Shown here in pieces: positions 49,971 through 60,560 of a stretch of DNA of 64,000 bases (position 1 is the stretch's first letter; each line of letters begins with the position of its first letter). The translations under genes and the position numbers were made by a program. This DNA is from Darksidea phi (lineage: Eukaryota > Ascomycota > Dothideomycetes > Pleosporales > Lentitheciaceae): the NCBI GenBank assembly GCA_030770425.1, contig JASJFT010000030.1:248001-312000 (forward strand), given 5' to 3'. The notes under the pieces are model-generated. The model saw only the letters and a program-made list of their open reading frames with translations, ran no database searches and had not been told where the DNA came from.

Positions 49971-51076
49971 GGTGAAGCGTATGCCCCAGCTCTCCGGTAC
50001 TAGGCTGAGAAGCTAGAGCAGGTGGATTTGAGGATACATATGCCGATGAGCCGAAGAAACGCTTCTGCTTTATGAGCGGTTTGCTGCCCCAGGAGGAACT
50101 GAGGGGTATCAGGCCGGCCCCCAAATCCGGTGCTTCTGCGAGGGGCAGCTATAAGCGCGACACGCAGGACTGCGTTTCAAACCTCGCACACAATTAGAAA
50201 CAGCGTACATTCCATCTGGAACGGTCACGAACCCTAACGCCGTGCGCTCAGTGCTTCTACTTTGCTCATCCGCTTTAGGAAGGTCGAAGAAATTTGAAAC
50301 CTTTCGAGTAACTTGGGGGGCTCGGATACTGTTCGAAAACCTTGCTGTGCAATGCACACTGGCGCTAGGCTCACTCGTCGATGTGTAGCGAGCTGTGATG
50401 ACCCCGCCCGTTTCTGAGGTCGGACGAGCCGGGTTGATCATCCTTCCACCTTCTCTCGTCCTGGGGAGATGACCGATTTTGGCTTCATCCCCGCAGCCTG
50501 GCCAGGTCTCGTTGGTTGAAGGACCTGAATTCTTCTGGACGATGACCCGCGAAGGCCGCAAATGTTGAGAAGCTCATGATGATGCAGGCCGTGACGGGCC
50601 GCGGGGTCGTCTTGCATGCGGCATGGCCGGGTAATACGTTTCGACGTGACTGTGTTCTGTAGAATGATGTTCCATCGCGTACAAGCATTGGAAGAGTACG
50701 GAACGCAGCGGAAGGCGTATGTAAATGCGGTCGATAAATCTAGTGCTTGTTTGTGGATACTCTCGGCGCTCTATGGTCTCGCGCGGTCACGAGCGCCCAA
50801 CTTCTTGGTCGCTAAAAGTCTTCCAACGACCCAGGAAGAGCTCCGGAAGGAGTTCCGCATACGTCTCATAGATCTGTAAGGGGGAGGCGTGGCTAGTCAA
50901 GGTGCGATGGTGCAAAGATGCAAGCGGAGCCGAGCCGGCTGGTACGAACCCGTCCGTGCACGCTTCTTCGCCCCAAGTGCTACCCCCGGTGCTACCCTCG
51001 GGCAACGATAGATACCCCGCTAGGTGACCCTCCTTCGAATACCTACTCTCAATACGCCTCCTCCGCTCCGTCCTCC
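49971..51076. other. intergenic region, NLR2 5' flank
   Basis: No gene recognised. The part just above 49970 is the likely 5' UTR exon of the NLR, since the start codon is the last codon before a GTAAGT donor. Confidence 0.5.
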
Positions 51077-51151
51077 GTCGGTGTAGTTTAGTAGTAGAAC
51101 GAGAACACGTCGTTGTGCAGACAGGCGGACGTTCGATTCGTCCCACCGGCC
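51077..51151 (+). tRNA. tRNA-His-like sequence (GTG), probably decayed
   Basis: Acceptor arms GTCGGTG (51077) and CACCGGC (51144) pair over seven positions with one G-T wobble. The D-arm GTTT..GAAC and T-arm GGACG-TTCGATT-CGTCC are intact. TTGTGCA would place GTG (His) in the anticodon loop, but the anticodon stem does not pair and the D-to-T interval is three or four bases too long. Probably a pseudo-tRNA; a functional gene is less likely. Confidence 0.5.
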
Positions 51152-51192
51152 AATTCAAAGAGCACTCCACTCCCTTTGCCTCTCTCTTCATC

Positions 51193-51265
51193 GTCGGTAT
51201 AGTTCAGTGGCAGAACACCATCATTGTGCTAAAGCTCAATGAGAGAGCTTCCGTTGGCCGGTAAA
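51193..51265 (+). pseudogene. second tRNA-His-like relic
   Basis: The 5' half, GTCGGTATAGTTCAGTGGCAG then AACACCATCATTGTG, resembles a tRNA-His 5' half and is similar to the copy 110 bp upstream. The 3' half has no pairing acceptor strand or T-arm. A truncated tRNA copy. Confidence 0.5.
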
Positions 51266-51620
51266 TTTAGGCATTGGGCAACTGAGAGGTCTGGTGGAGC
51301 TGTCACGGGGGTTGAGAGAAATTTAGGGTAGGCGAAGGCTTATTGGACGTGTCTGGAGGAGAGAATATGTTCGAAGCAGTGTGTCAGAATTAGTCCTTGA
51401 AGGAGTCCTGGACACCCTTTCCACGGTCGCAACTAGAGCAGAGGCAGAGGAGGATGATAGTGAACATCGCAGTGTTCTGTCAGAGTATTTAGTTGAAGAG
51501 AAGGTATGGCTAACACATACAAGAAACGGAGCATTTTAGAAGTTACACATAAAGTGTTGTCGGTCAAATCATCAAGATATGTCGTCCAAGAAATGAAAGC
51601 CCCCAACCCTCCCGCTCTGC
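51266..51620. other. intergenic region
   Basis: No gene or repeat recognised between the tRNA relics and the 3' end of the expansin-like pseudogene. Confidence 0.45.
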
Positions 51621-52348
51621 CTAAGAAAAGTTGCTCCTCGCAGTCTTCGTGGCGCTCGCAACCACATTAACACTCTTCACCACGATCGTCTCACCTTTCA
51701 TACTACTAACACGGACATCGATCGTATCCGTTCCAGTCCCTCTGCTGGTTTCAAAGAAATTGTAGGGCCGATGTGCAGTCGACTTCTACGTTGACTCACC
51801 ATCGGTCGATACCTCAAGCTTCGACACAGCAACGTTCGAATTCACGGCTTGCATGCTGAACTAATATGAAGACGTCCCTTCCTTATTCTTGAGGATAATG
51901 AGCGAGGTAATGTCATAGGGGACGACGGAGTAGGAGATGTCGATTACGCCCTTTGAGATGTCGGTAAGGTCAGCCAAGGCGTTTTGGAAGAGGTCGAGGT
52001 GTGAGGTCGTGCATTCGGGACATCGGTCAACAACCTATGACGCATACATCAGCACGTTTCTTTCGGGTCTTCGGAGGGGCCTTGGACTGGGCTTACCATA
52101 CCCTTAATCGAGTTGCCATTCGGACCCGTCACAGACACGCAGGCACCGTACTGAGAAGCGCCCCAGTTGCCGCCAAACGCGGTGCCGAAGAAACCAAAGG
52201 GAATGGTGTAGCCGGAGAAGGAGCAGGTGCCTCCGGCGAGGTTTCGGCCGTAGAAAGTAGCGGTGCCAGCCACTGCGGCGTCCGCACTGACCGACCCAGC
52301 CGGGGACGTGGAGGCTGCTGCTGCGGATATATTATAAGAGTTTAGCAA
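51621..52348 (-). pseudogene. expansin-like protein, pseudogene
   Basis: Fungal expansin-like secreted proteins have a double-psi beta-barrel followed by a CBM63-like beta domain and loosen cell-wall polymers without hydrolysis. The minus strand shows GTATFYGRNLAGGTCSFSGY (barrel start), GACVSVTGPNG, then across a 62-bp intron (52096-52035) VVDRCPECTTSHLDLFQNAL and the second domain SKLEVSTDG..YNFFETS. Two in-frame TAG codons, 51863-51861 and 51788-51786, stand where relatives have Trp (YWFSMQ and TWK), so TGG-to-TAG changes. The 5' end has no ATG and no signal peptide: the sequence before SYNISAAAA is AT-rich and unrelated, so the gene is also truncated. Clear pseudogene. Confidence 0.85.
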
Positions 52349-52594
52349 CTATGATTTAGCTATAGGTAAGTCCTAGCCTCAATGTTCGATGTTCGAAACA
52401 TCACCTCATAGTAGTGTATACAGCTCTACAGCTCTATTATCGTGTATAAGGTGTGGGTATAGCACCTATACTTTGTACAAACTCCCATTGTGTTTCGTGC
52501 GGACCTTACAAAAGAGACTCCCTCTATGCAAATCCAAACAAAATAGGTAAGTTCTAGGATACTATTATAGAATTCTATATACCCCTAGTTACCA

Positions 52595-53855
52595 CTATTC
52601 ATAAGAAGTTTCAAAGCTTAAATCAACCGCCTGTTTTTGGAATATTCCAGTAGGGTCATATTTCTTCGAAACCTCATTTAATCTCTCATGCGCTTCAGGG
52701 CCATAACTCTTGTAAGGATCCTGCCAGAATCCAGCATAGTTGACATACTTGAATGGATGATATGCATTTTCTTGCATAGTAAACTCCTCAATCTGGTCGA
52801 TGACGTCTTTCCTCACAGCCTTTACTTTCGTATAAGCATCAGCATCAGGCTGGGCCCAGTACGTCGAGATGATGAGCACGACGAGCTTTTCGTGCAAGTT
52901 CACATCGGGGTCGAAGCCCATTGCGTTCGCTGAGCGTTGCGGTGGAAATTGTTGGTATGTCAAAACTGACATGAGATTGTCGATGTCTGATAAGTCCTCG
53001 GATGCAGCTCTCCAGGCTGTATTGATCTTCTTCATAGTAGTAGGCGTGATAAAGAACGTAGTGCACGCAAATATGCCGCTGCATTACCGTGTCAGTTGTA
53101 GAACGTAATCATCAAGAAAATGGATATGAACATACTATTGATTCTTGGGCTGTCCGCTCTGCAGTTCCTCTCCAAAGTTCTTGGTCGTATCAATCCTCAT
53201 CGTGTTCTGGAGGTGCGGTTGGATATCCGCAAAACGCTTTAGGCCGGGCCCGTTCACAATCGGCCGTACGTAGACCATGTTATTCGAAACAAAGGAATTG
53301 TTCAACGTGTATAAGAAAATCATCTCAATTGCGGCGAGAGGGTCGTATTTGCCCTCTTGAGATCCAAGAAAGCCGCTAACTGTGCATCTTCCGTAGCATC
53401 CAGAGGGTAATAGATAGCCCCGCCCCACATAGTGTTTTCCACCAGAGTGAGAACATCGAATCGAGTGAGGACACCGAATTTAGATTGGCCACCTTTGAGG
53501 GCGCGGAAAAGCTCGGTGTGGGATTCGGCATTGGCATTAACGATCTCTCCAGATGCCAGAACGATTTCGAAGTTAACCACATTGTCGCATGCAAAGCCGC
53601 GCTCAGGCGAAAAGAAAGATAGGCCGCCTATAAAGTTGGCTAGTTAGCGCACGGATAGTTTACCAGCCAATTCCAACATACCACCAGAAACAAATCCTCC
53701 CACTCCGACCGAGGATTCGCGCGCTCCGACAGCCGTTCGGTTGATTGAATCGAGGTATTTGTACACTTCATCCCATTCCAAGCCCGCGCCTAATTGGAGC
53801 ACATCGTCTTTCTCTGATAGTACAATTGAATTTAGCCCCCGCAGAGGAAAACCCT
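52595..53855 (-). pseudogene. BBE-type FAD-linked oxidoreductase, pseudogene
   Basis: Berberine-bridge-enzyme-like flavoproteins oxidise small molecules and are frequent in fungal biosynthetic clusters. Pieces on the minus strand: LSEKDDVLQLGAGLEWDEVY and ESSVGVGGFVSGG, intron 53681-53628, GLSFFSPERGFACDNVV and GQSKFGVLTRFDVLT, a frameshift near 53351-53358, KYDPLAAIEMIF, intron 53135-53079, and the C-terminal BBE segment HPFKYVNYAGFWQDPY ending SKKYDPTGIFQ. The N-terminal third, with the FAD-linking His region, is absent beyond about 53855, where short direct repeats begin. Both truncation and frameshift abolish function. Confidence 0.82.
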
Positions 53856-54633
53856 CGGTCTCGCCCGTTCATGATACCCCCTTGTATAGCTCATATATCT
53901 ATGCATGCCGGGAAAACCGCACTAGCAGCCCGTTCATGACCCCCTTGTATATGTACGCTCCTTCACCCTCCAATACGCTGCTCTGCGCCAAACGTACCCG
54001 GTCAGGCGGCTTATTTTTAACTTCCTTATCCTCCACTCGCCAGCAGTTGCGTTTGTAGCCCTGCGAAACCAAGAAATCTTCTTGCTTGTACTCCGGTCAA
54101 TCTGTACACCGCAGCTCTAAAGCCCACTTGATCACATGTGCGGGCCTTCTCATATCCACCTTTGAAACCTCGAAAACGATCAAAGGTACTCGTATTCAGC
54201 GCCCAGTGTTAATTAACCACTTGTATCCAAAAGACCCGTGTCAATATATCCCGAGCTCTACAGCATCCCTTGTTCGTGTGCAGTAGGTATAACTCCCCAT
54301 TAGGCCAGCGGCCGCGCGGGCAACGGAAAGTACGCAACGGAAAGTAGGCATACATGCATACACACCCTGCAACACTCACCGCTCGGGGATTACCATATGT
54401 GGCGTTATCTTACTGGTTGGAGATTAGGTTGTGGGACCTTATTCTTCGCCCTTCCGGCTCGAGAGGGTGTGCATTGCTGTGCTTGTGGTAAATGCGGGAT
54501 GAGAAATCCTCAGATCTACAAACGCGGACTAAGGGATGGATGCATTCACATGTGATTTTCATTTTACTACCTAAGATCGTTTCTCACTTACTTTGATTTC
54601 CCAGGCCCAGGCCTTTCTCTTTTCGCTAAATTC
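53856..54633. other. gap with a short direct repeat
   Basis: No gene. Two copies of a ~25-bp block around CCCGTTCATGA..CCCCCTTGTATA lie at about 53865 and 53931, at the point where the oxidoreductase homology ends. Confidence 0.6.
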
Positions 54634-55585
54634 TTAATTCCAGGCATCCACCCCGGTTCCTTGAATGGCACCCGCATCCTAAAAAGGTTAGCATCGTCTG
54701 CAAAATTCACCATCAGTTAACGCGGACTTACCAAAAGCTCCTGAGGTACTGTAGGTGACATTGCCGATTTAACTGTCTCTGCGTAATCACCATACCAGAA
54801 TTTTCCGCTTGTCCGCTTGGTAATCTCATCCACCACAGCTGTTGCATAATTCGCAGTCGGCATTCTTGAGACTCCATCATCCCCACGAGCCCGTGCGGCA
54901 ATAGTACCTTCGATGCGCTTGTACAGAGAGCCCTCCGGCAGCGCGAAGTCGCCGAAATATGTCTGTCCTTTTGAGATAACCGCTCCAGTTACAATCATCA
55001 TGACATTCACACCAAAAGGTTGCACCTCAAGGCGTAGATGGTCCGCAATTATCTCGATTGACCGCTTGGAAGCTGAGTAGGTTCCTAGAATCCCTCAGCA
55101 TCTAAACCTAATCATTCAGCCGAACCGTCAAGTATTCATGAGGACGTACCCATCTAGGGAGTATTTCCGTAGCCCGCTATGGATGTGACGAACACAAAAC
55201 TGCCTTTGGCTTGGAGAACCAAAGGAGAGAATGCTTGGGTAACCGCTAATGGACCCCAAACGTTGGTGTTGAATAGGTCCTTAGCCTCCTCGATATCCTC
55301 GTCCAGGATAGGCATGAAGTGGTTATGTCCAGCGTTGTTGACGAGGTAATCGAGGGTTCCTCCAGTTTCTTTTGCCACAGAATCGACCGCCGCTTTGATC
55401 ATTTTTGAGTCGGTGATGTCAAGGGTCAACATGGTAACGTTCGGGAGGTCTTTAAGCTTCGACATCTTGGTAATATCCCGAGCAGTCGCGAAGACGTGGA
55501 AACCTCGCTGCTGGAAGGTGAGCGCCAAGGCAGACCCGATTCCACCATCGCTACAACCCGTGATGAGGACAGTCTCAGAAGGCAT
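54634..55585 (-). pseudogene. short-chain dehydrogenase/reductase with premature stop
   Basis: Classical SDR related to fungal 1-acyl-dihydroxyacetone-phosphate reductase-like enzymes. Exons 55585-55150, 55084-54732 and 54678-54634 would give 277 residues. Seen: cofactor motif VLITGCSDGGIGSA (TGxxxGxG type), NNAGHN, then VTSIAGYGNTP followed by an in-frame TAG (55156-55154) in place of a conserved Trp (TPWMG in relatives). Past the stop the frame stays open: across the 65-bp intron, G-TYSASKRSIEIIADHLRLE contains the catalytic Tyr and Lys (YxxxK), and the last exon ends GTGVDAWN. The stop removes the active site. Everything else is intact, so inactivation appears recent. A strain lacking the TAG might keep a working gene. 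Confidence 0.85.
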
Positions 55586-56121
55586 CGTGGTGAAGTGAAG
55601 TGGAGTTGTTTCAAAATGTAGACTGAAGTGAAGAGCCGTAGAATATGGGCAAGTGAGGTCCAGTACAAACTGAACTAGTGCGGGGCTTTTCTTGGCCCAC
55701 TGGTGCGTCGGAACTAGGAAACAGCGGGAAACGGTGAATATCACAGTGAGTTATCACAGTGAATCACTGTGAGGGAAAGAAGTGAGAACTGCGGTTGATT
55801 GTAAGAGCTCTGTATGAGAGCGGCTTATATAGAACAGAATGAGGCGTAGCAGCCAGGAACAGTCAGGTGATCTGATCTGGTGTGTGAGCTAGCCTGATAG
55901 TTAATTATGGCGCGCCCGATGTTCGAGTTTCCGTGCCTCATTCATATATGCAGGTAAGCGCGAACCCCCTGGTCACACCGTGGCGACGGCTCTTAGCAAT
56001 GCAATTATGAAACTCTGGACCCCAACGGCTCCGCCGCAGCTCTTTCACGCCTTATTTGTAAAGACGTTACCGCGCCACCACCTACTTCGTTTCTTAATCA
56101 AACATCAGCGATCATACGATC
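55586..56121. other. divergent intergenic region
   Basis: Promoter side of both the SDR pseudogene and the rhodopsin-like fragment. The part 55750-55835 resembles 6022-6105, including a GTTGATTGTAA..AGCTCT..GCTTATAT series. No gene. Confidence 0.5.
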
Positions 56122-56500
56122 ATGTCTGGAAACCCTCTCGCTACTATGACTCCCGAGCAGTTGGCCGCGCAGCCTGCGGCGAACCCACCCGACCACGTTC
56201 TTCCGAACATCGAAAATCCTCACTCGGATGGTCCGAAACTGATCATCGCCGGTGCGTTTCTCATGGCACTCATGTACGCCTTCGCTGGCACAAGATATTA
56301 TATGAAGGTTTTTGTCCGGAAGCATATCGGCGCAGACGACTGTAAGGCAAATACACCATCCTGGTTGTGATAGATGCTAAAATGATGTAGGGACTACCCT
56401 TATTGCAATTTGTTAGCGCCACGCGTTCTCCAAATAAGATAATTACTGACCCGCATGTTTAGGTTGGTACTACTGGATACTACATAATTTGCGTTTATGG
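56122..56500 (+). pseudogene. N-terminal fragment of a fungal rhodopsin/PTH11-like membrane protein
   Basis: The ATG at 56122 opens 73 codons with a hydrophobic first membrane segment (KLIIAGAFLMALMYAFAG) and the phrase RKHIGADD, typical of fungal rhodopsin-domain (SAT4-like) proteins, which continue with Trp. A GTAAGG donor follows GADD-; an acceptor at about 56390 would give WTTLIAIC, and a piece at 56462-56499 reads VGTTGYYIICVYG. After that the sequence turns into P450. The remaining six membrane segments are missing. It is a truncated gene, perhaps fused to its neighbour by deletion. Confidence 0.55.
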
Positions 56501-56512
56501 TAAGTGATTTTA

Positions 56513-57860
56513 ATCAAGTTATCCAGAGATGCTTTTGTTAAACAAATGATGACCTCGATCGGCATTTCTAGCGATGGAGTCGATAAGATGCTTACCAGTC
56601 TTCCCTCCCATATTGATGTCAAAGCTCCCAACTCAGTAGACGCCTCATTGAAATATCACAAGAGACAACTGCTGCCAGGGAACCAGGAGTTCGACATGCT
56701 ACTACAAGACAAAATGATCCCTAGCATATCCCAAGCACTTACCTTAGGGTATGCGAAGGAACATTTGTCCGGCCAGAAATCGCTAGGGAAAAGATAACAG
56801 TATCAGTACTGGATATGTGCGAAAAGATATTTATCCGAGACACTGGAGACGTGTTCTTCGGGACGGACATGTACAGGAACAATCCGGACATACTCGACTC
56901 CTTTATGCTTTGGGAGCGGACAAACTGGAAGTTTCTCTTTGGCATGCCAAATTTCATGAGTCGCGATATGCTCTCTGCACGAGACAATATCATAGCCCAC
57001 TTTACCCGGTATTTTGGCACATCACTTGAAGAGAGGAACGATGCAAGCTACTATGTCAAGGCCACGGAGAGAATGCTGCGCACCATAGGGTGTAGTGATG
57101 AAGACATGGCAAGTATGTTCATGCTGCATTTTTGGGCGTAAGTACCGTTTTCATAGGGTTTTAGCGTGCATGAAACATTTATAATTAACATGCGAAAGTG
57201 CTCTTGGGAACGTATATAAACTTGCATTTTGGGCCACCGCCTATCTGGTATACAACCCAAAGTTACCCGAATCCATGCGCACGAAATTGTTACCGGCAGT
57301 CCGTGGTACTCAAATTGACGTAATATACGTTTCGGAGAAATGTCCAAAGTTAGATTCGCTCATCAGTGAGGTTCTCAGACTTTGTGCAACCAGTGATTTG
57401 ATACATGAGGTAGTAGCACCGACGGTAGTAGGAGGGAAGATGTTAGAAGCCAACAGCATGGTCTTGGTAAGCTATTACGATACTCAATCACATACCATCT
57501 TTACTAACAAAAATTCTCCTGCAGGTAACTGTCCGTGAGTTGCATCTAGACAGGGATGTTTGGGGTGACAATTCCCTCGCATTCAACTCTGAACGTTTTT
57601 ATGTCAATCCGATGCTCCAGTATTCCAAGGCCTACTGTCCATTCGGCGGTAGAATCCAGCTTTGTCCTGGTCGCATCCTCGCGCGACGTACGGTCGGATA
57701 TTTTGTGTCTTTATTGGTCACTTGATTTGAGATTGGTATCGACAGAGAATCAATTTCAAGGTTTCCTAGGCCGGACCTTGCGAACCCAGTTGCAGGAGCT
57801 CCCCTGCCCCGAAAGGGTGATGATGTTGTACTATTATTAAGAGATTATCAAGTACTCTAA
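56513..57860 (+). pseudogene. cytochrome P450, pseudogene without N-terminus
   Basis: Heme monooxygenase of the type related to prostacyclin synthase/CYP7-CYP8-like fungal P450s. Recognisable in order: LSRDAFVKQMMTSIGIS, a frameshift near 56795-56800, MCEKIFIRDTGDVFFG, DMYRNNPDILDSFMLWERTN, then across introns 57138-57198 and 57467-57524 the helix-K-like CPKLDSLISEVLRL (ExxR = EVLR) and the heme loop CPFGGRIQLCPGR. An in-frame TGA at 57723-57725 replaces an Arg (CGA) in LLV-T-x-FEIG, and the frame then stays open to TAA 57860. The N-terminal ~150 residues including the membrane anchor are missing, replaced by the rhodopsin-like fragment. Non-functional as it stands. Confidence 0.82.
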
Positions 57861-58094
57861 AGGAAAAGGTAGAAGACCTAGGTAGTTTTTAGAAACTAAG
57901 ATATTGTTTCATTATTCTACTCTAGCTAATACTACAATATATCTAAAAAGTGGTTTATGCAAGTAAGTTGTCTACTCTATAGTATACTATATTCTGAGAT
58001 GCATCTGAACAACAAGGCTCTGGAATTCTTCGATTGGCAATGATAAACAACAGTCGAGCGGACGTCGATCATGCAGCGAGTGAGCAAGCTGGTG

Positions 58095-60560
58095 CTACTC
58101 CGCACAAGCTGGCGGGTTAGCATAGAACTCCTCATGATGACACCATGTTGTACATCCGCGGACATGAACGGCCGACCCCCTCCAACATGGACATAGATAC
58201 TTCTCAGGGTCCCCCTCATCGTTACTTTCAGATGTGTCCTTGTTGGCTTTGTTACCATTGTCATCGTAGTCGTGGAACGTTTCGTGGGGACCTAGCTTGT
58301 CTGGATACTTGTTATGGAAGTTCTGTATCGCCTTCTTGCTCGCCCGCAGGCTATGGTAGGGCTGCCATGGGTCGGACTTGTCTCTGCCTTTCCAACTAAC
58401 CCCGTACTCTAATAACCCGAGCTGGAGAGTGTGCGGGTCTCGCTTATCATCGTTCAGGCGTGAGCCTATGATTTCCCGTACGGTTCGTTTCTCAACACCT
58501 GTCACGCACGCGCCTAAGCATTTACATGAGAGAAGATCGCGACCCTTGAGAAACGCAACTAGGTCGCTCAGGCTCTGCTGATCATGGTCTGAGAAGGAAG
58601 GGAGCCGCATGACGTCGTGTAAAAATTGTGCGAGCTGGGCATTTTGAGCTTTCCCCTTCTTATATCGCGGTTTGGGGGTCTTATATTTCTGAATCCGCTG
58701 CTGTAGCGCGTCGAGATACTCTGGTAATTGTCGTGGAATGTCTTCGTTCGTGGCTTGGGTGTTTTCGACAATGTACCTCATATTGGCCATGATGCGGTGC
58801 ACTGAGTCACCGGCCCAGAGCATACCTCCAGCAGCTAACGAATCATCCAATGTGAGGACCGCATGGATGACAGGGTATCCGGGCCGCATGATCAGGGTAT
58901 CGCCGGGGCGTAGAAGAATGACCTGTACCGTATCGGATGGGGGGCTCCAAGAGGGGCCATCGCGTGCGAATTCGGCTTTTTCTTTCTCTGTCCATGGTCC
59001 CGTATATATGAACCACGCTCGCATCCCCGTCGCCATGGTGACCCATGTTCCGTTGAGGACGTCCAGGTGCCAGCCTGAGTACGAGTACCGCTCCCCGTAA
59101 AGGACAAAGCGAAAGCATGACTCCATATCGATATCTCGAAGCCGAGCTTTTTTGACTTCCTTCCCTAAAGCAGTTCTGTTTCCCCGCACAGTCTGTGTCT
59201 TGGCGTGCAGGTGCCGTCGCAGGCTTACCAAGAGTGTATAATTGAGAGATCTAACAAAGTGTGGTTCTGGCACCTCGGCATCGAGCGCTGCTCCGGAAAT
59301 GCTTAGAAAGTTACGAAAATCACTGCAATCTTCACGGACTTTAGCTTCCTGCCGTTGCTTGAAACGCTCGAGGAACTCAGAACCCGACATTGGCTGGGTC
59401 GGCGAAGAGGACTTGCCAGTACGCGTTCGATTCCAGTTCTGATACTGGATTTCCGGATTTGCACCCATGGTAAAGTACTCTAGGAACCGGCCAGGAGCAA
59501 TGTCGATGTCGTTGAAAGAATTTGTAATTCTCAAGGTCGATACACAATCCGGAAGCTTGCCCCCAGATTTAATAAAGTTTTCGAAAGCTTTACACGTTGC
59601 GGATAGCCAGGCTGTATGACCCGGCCGGACACCTTGTTCGTTCAGTGGGAGTGTTTGTGGCGTCTCGTCCATGGCACATTCAGATTTGAGCTGCGGCAAC
59701 GTGTCGAACAGCGAGTCAATTCCGGTTGCCCAGCTGGACACCTTTTCCGCCGCAGGCGTAGCCCTAAATTCGATTATAGAGGCAACGACTTCGACCAGAA
59801 GCCTATTACCATAGTAGAGATACTCGTGCGGGCCATCTTGCGAAACGTCGAGCACTGGTTCGCGTAGTGGGATAGCACTTGTAGGAAGCTGCTGGGAAGA
59901 GCTATTGGGAGTGTGTGCTTCTGAGTGCTCGGGCTCCGAAGTCTCGATGGACTGATGCTCCAGGTCCTGAAGAGCTGGCTCTCGGCGAGCTTTGCGACGG
60001 TTTTTGGATTTTGTCCGGCGCCCTAGACAGTTTGTGTATTCGAGCTTCCTCTTCTTACCTTGACCGGAATCCTGGTCACCCTCGTCGGTGAAGTGAGAGA
60101 TGGATTGACAGTGCTGGCCGGTTTTACAGTACTGCATACCCGGTTGTTGCGACGGGCTAGTCGTTTCCTCCTTTCTCTGGCCTCGTTCCTGATAACGACT
60201 TGCACAGCTGTCGCATTGCGTTCGGGTCTCAAGATATCTTCTTGGAGCAGCATGGCAGCCTTTGCAGAGGTACTTTTCGCATAGGACGCACTCCTTACGC
60301 GTCTCTTTAGAGGGCTTGCGCGAGTGCCTAGGACAGAGGTCGGGCGTCCAAAACTTCTTCTTACACTCCTCGCACCGTTCTTTAGTCTCGGCAGAGGGAA
60401 GCTCATCGTGAAGAGGACATAGAAATAAAAATGCTGCACACAGCTGACATATCTGCACCGTCTCTGGAGATGGCGTAGCTTCATGGCGTGGGCACCTTTC
60501 GAGGCGCCATTCCTCATCGCTGTTAAGCAGGGCTCTCTTTTCCTCAGGGTTTAACTCCAT
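58095..60560 (-). CDS. JmjC-type oxygenase-like protein with tandem CPxH/CxxC modules
   Basis: Single exon, 821 residues from the ATG at 60560. Residues 23-102 carry three tandem modules with the pattern C-P-x-H ... E-T ... C-x-x-C (C23/H26/C38/C41; C48/H51/C63/C66; C76/H79/C91/C94) and a partial fourth, probably zinc-binding. A basic linker follows (KKRKLEY, RRTKSKNRRKARR), a likely nuclear signal. The C-terminal half holds a JmjC-like core: WHLDVLNG with H498 and D500, then RPGDTLIMRPGYPVIHAVLTL with H566, i.e. the HxD..H iron triad of 2-oxoglutarate oxygenases. The last 60 residues add a Cys-rich end (YLCPCW..CTTWCHH). Role could be histone or other protein demethylation/hydroxylation, which is inference. 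The frame runs on 35 codons upstream without an ATG through a 15-bp tandem repeat, which is why 60560 is chosen. Confidence 0.78.
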   Translation of the reverse strand: MELNPEEKRALLNSDEEWRLERCPRHEATPSPETVQICQLCAAFLFLCPLHDELPSAETKERCEECKKKFWTPDLCPRHSRKPSKETRKECVLCEKYLCKGCHAAPRRYLETRTQCDSCASRYQERGQRKEETTSPSQQPGMQYCKTGQHCQSISHFTDEGDQDSGQGKKRKLEYTNCLGRRTKSKNRRKARREPALQDLEHQSIETSEPEHSEAHTPNSSSQQLPTSAIPLREPVLDVSQDGPHEYLYYGNRLLVEVVASIIEFRATPAAEKVSSWATGIDSLFDTLPQLKSECAMDETPQTLPLNEQGVRPGHTAWLSATCKAFENFIKSGGKLPDCVSTLRITNSFNDIDIAPGRFLEYFTMGANPEIQYQNWNRTRTGKSSSPTQPMSGSEFLERFKQRQEAKVREDCSDFRNFLSISGAALDAEVPEPHFVRSLNYTLLVSLRRHLHAKTQTVRGNRTALGKEVKKARLRDIDMESCFRFVLYGERYSYSGWHLDVLNGTWVTMATGMRAWFIYTGPWTEKEKAEFARDGPSWSPPSDTVQVILLRPGDTLIMRPGYPVIHAVLTLDDSLAAGGMLWAGDSVHRIMANMRYIVENTQATNEDIPRQLPEYLDALQQRIQKYKTPKPRYKKGKAQNAQLAQFLHDVMRLPSFSDHDQQSLSDLVAFLKGRDLLSCKCLGACVTGVEKRTVREIIGSRLNDDKRDPHTLQLGLLEYGVSWKGRDKSDPWQPYHSLRASKKAIQNFHNKYPDKLGPHETFHDYDDNGNKANKDTSESNDEGDPEKYLCPCWRGSAVHVRGCTTWCHHEEFYANPPACAE

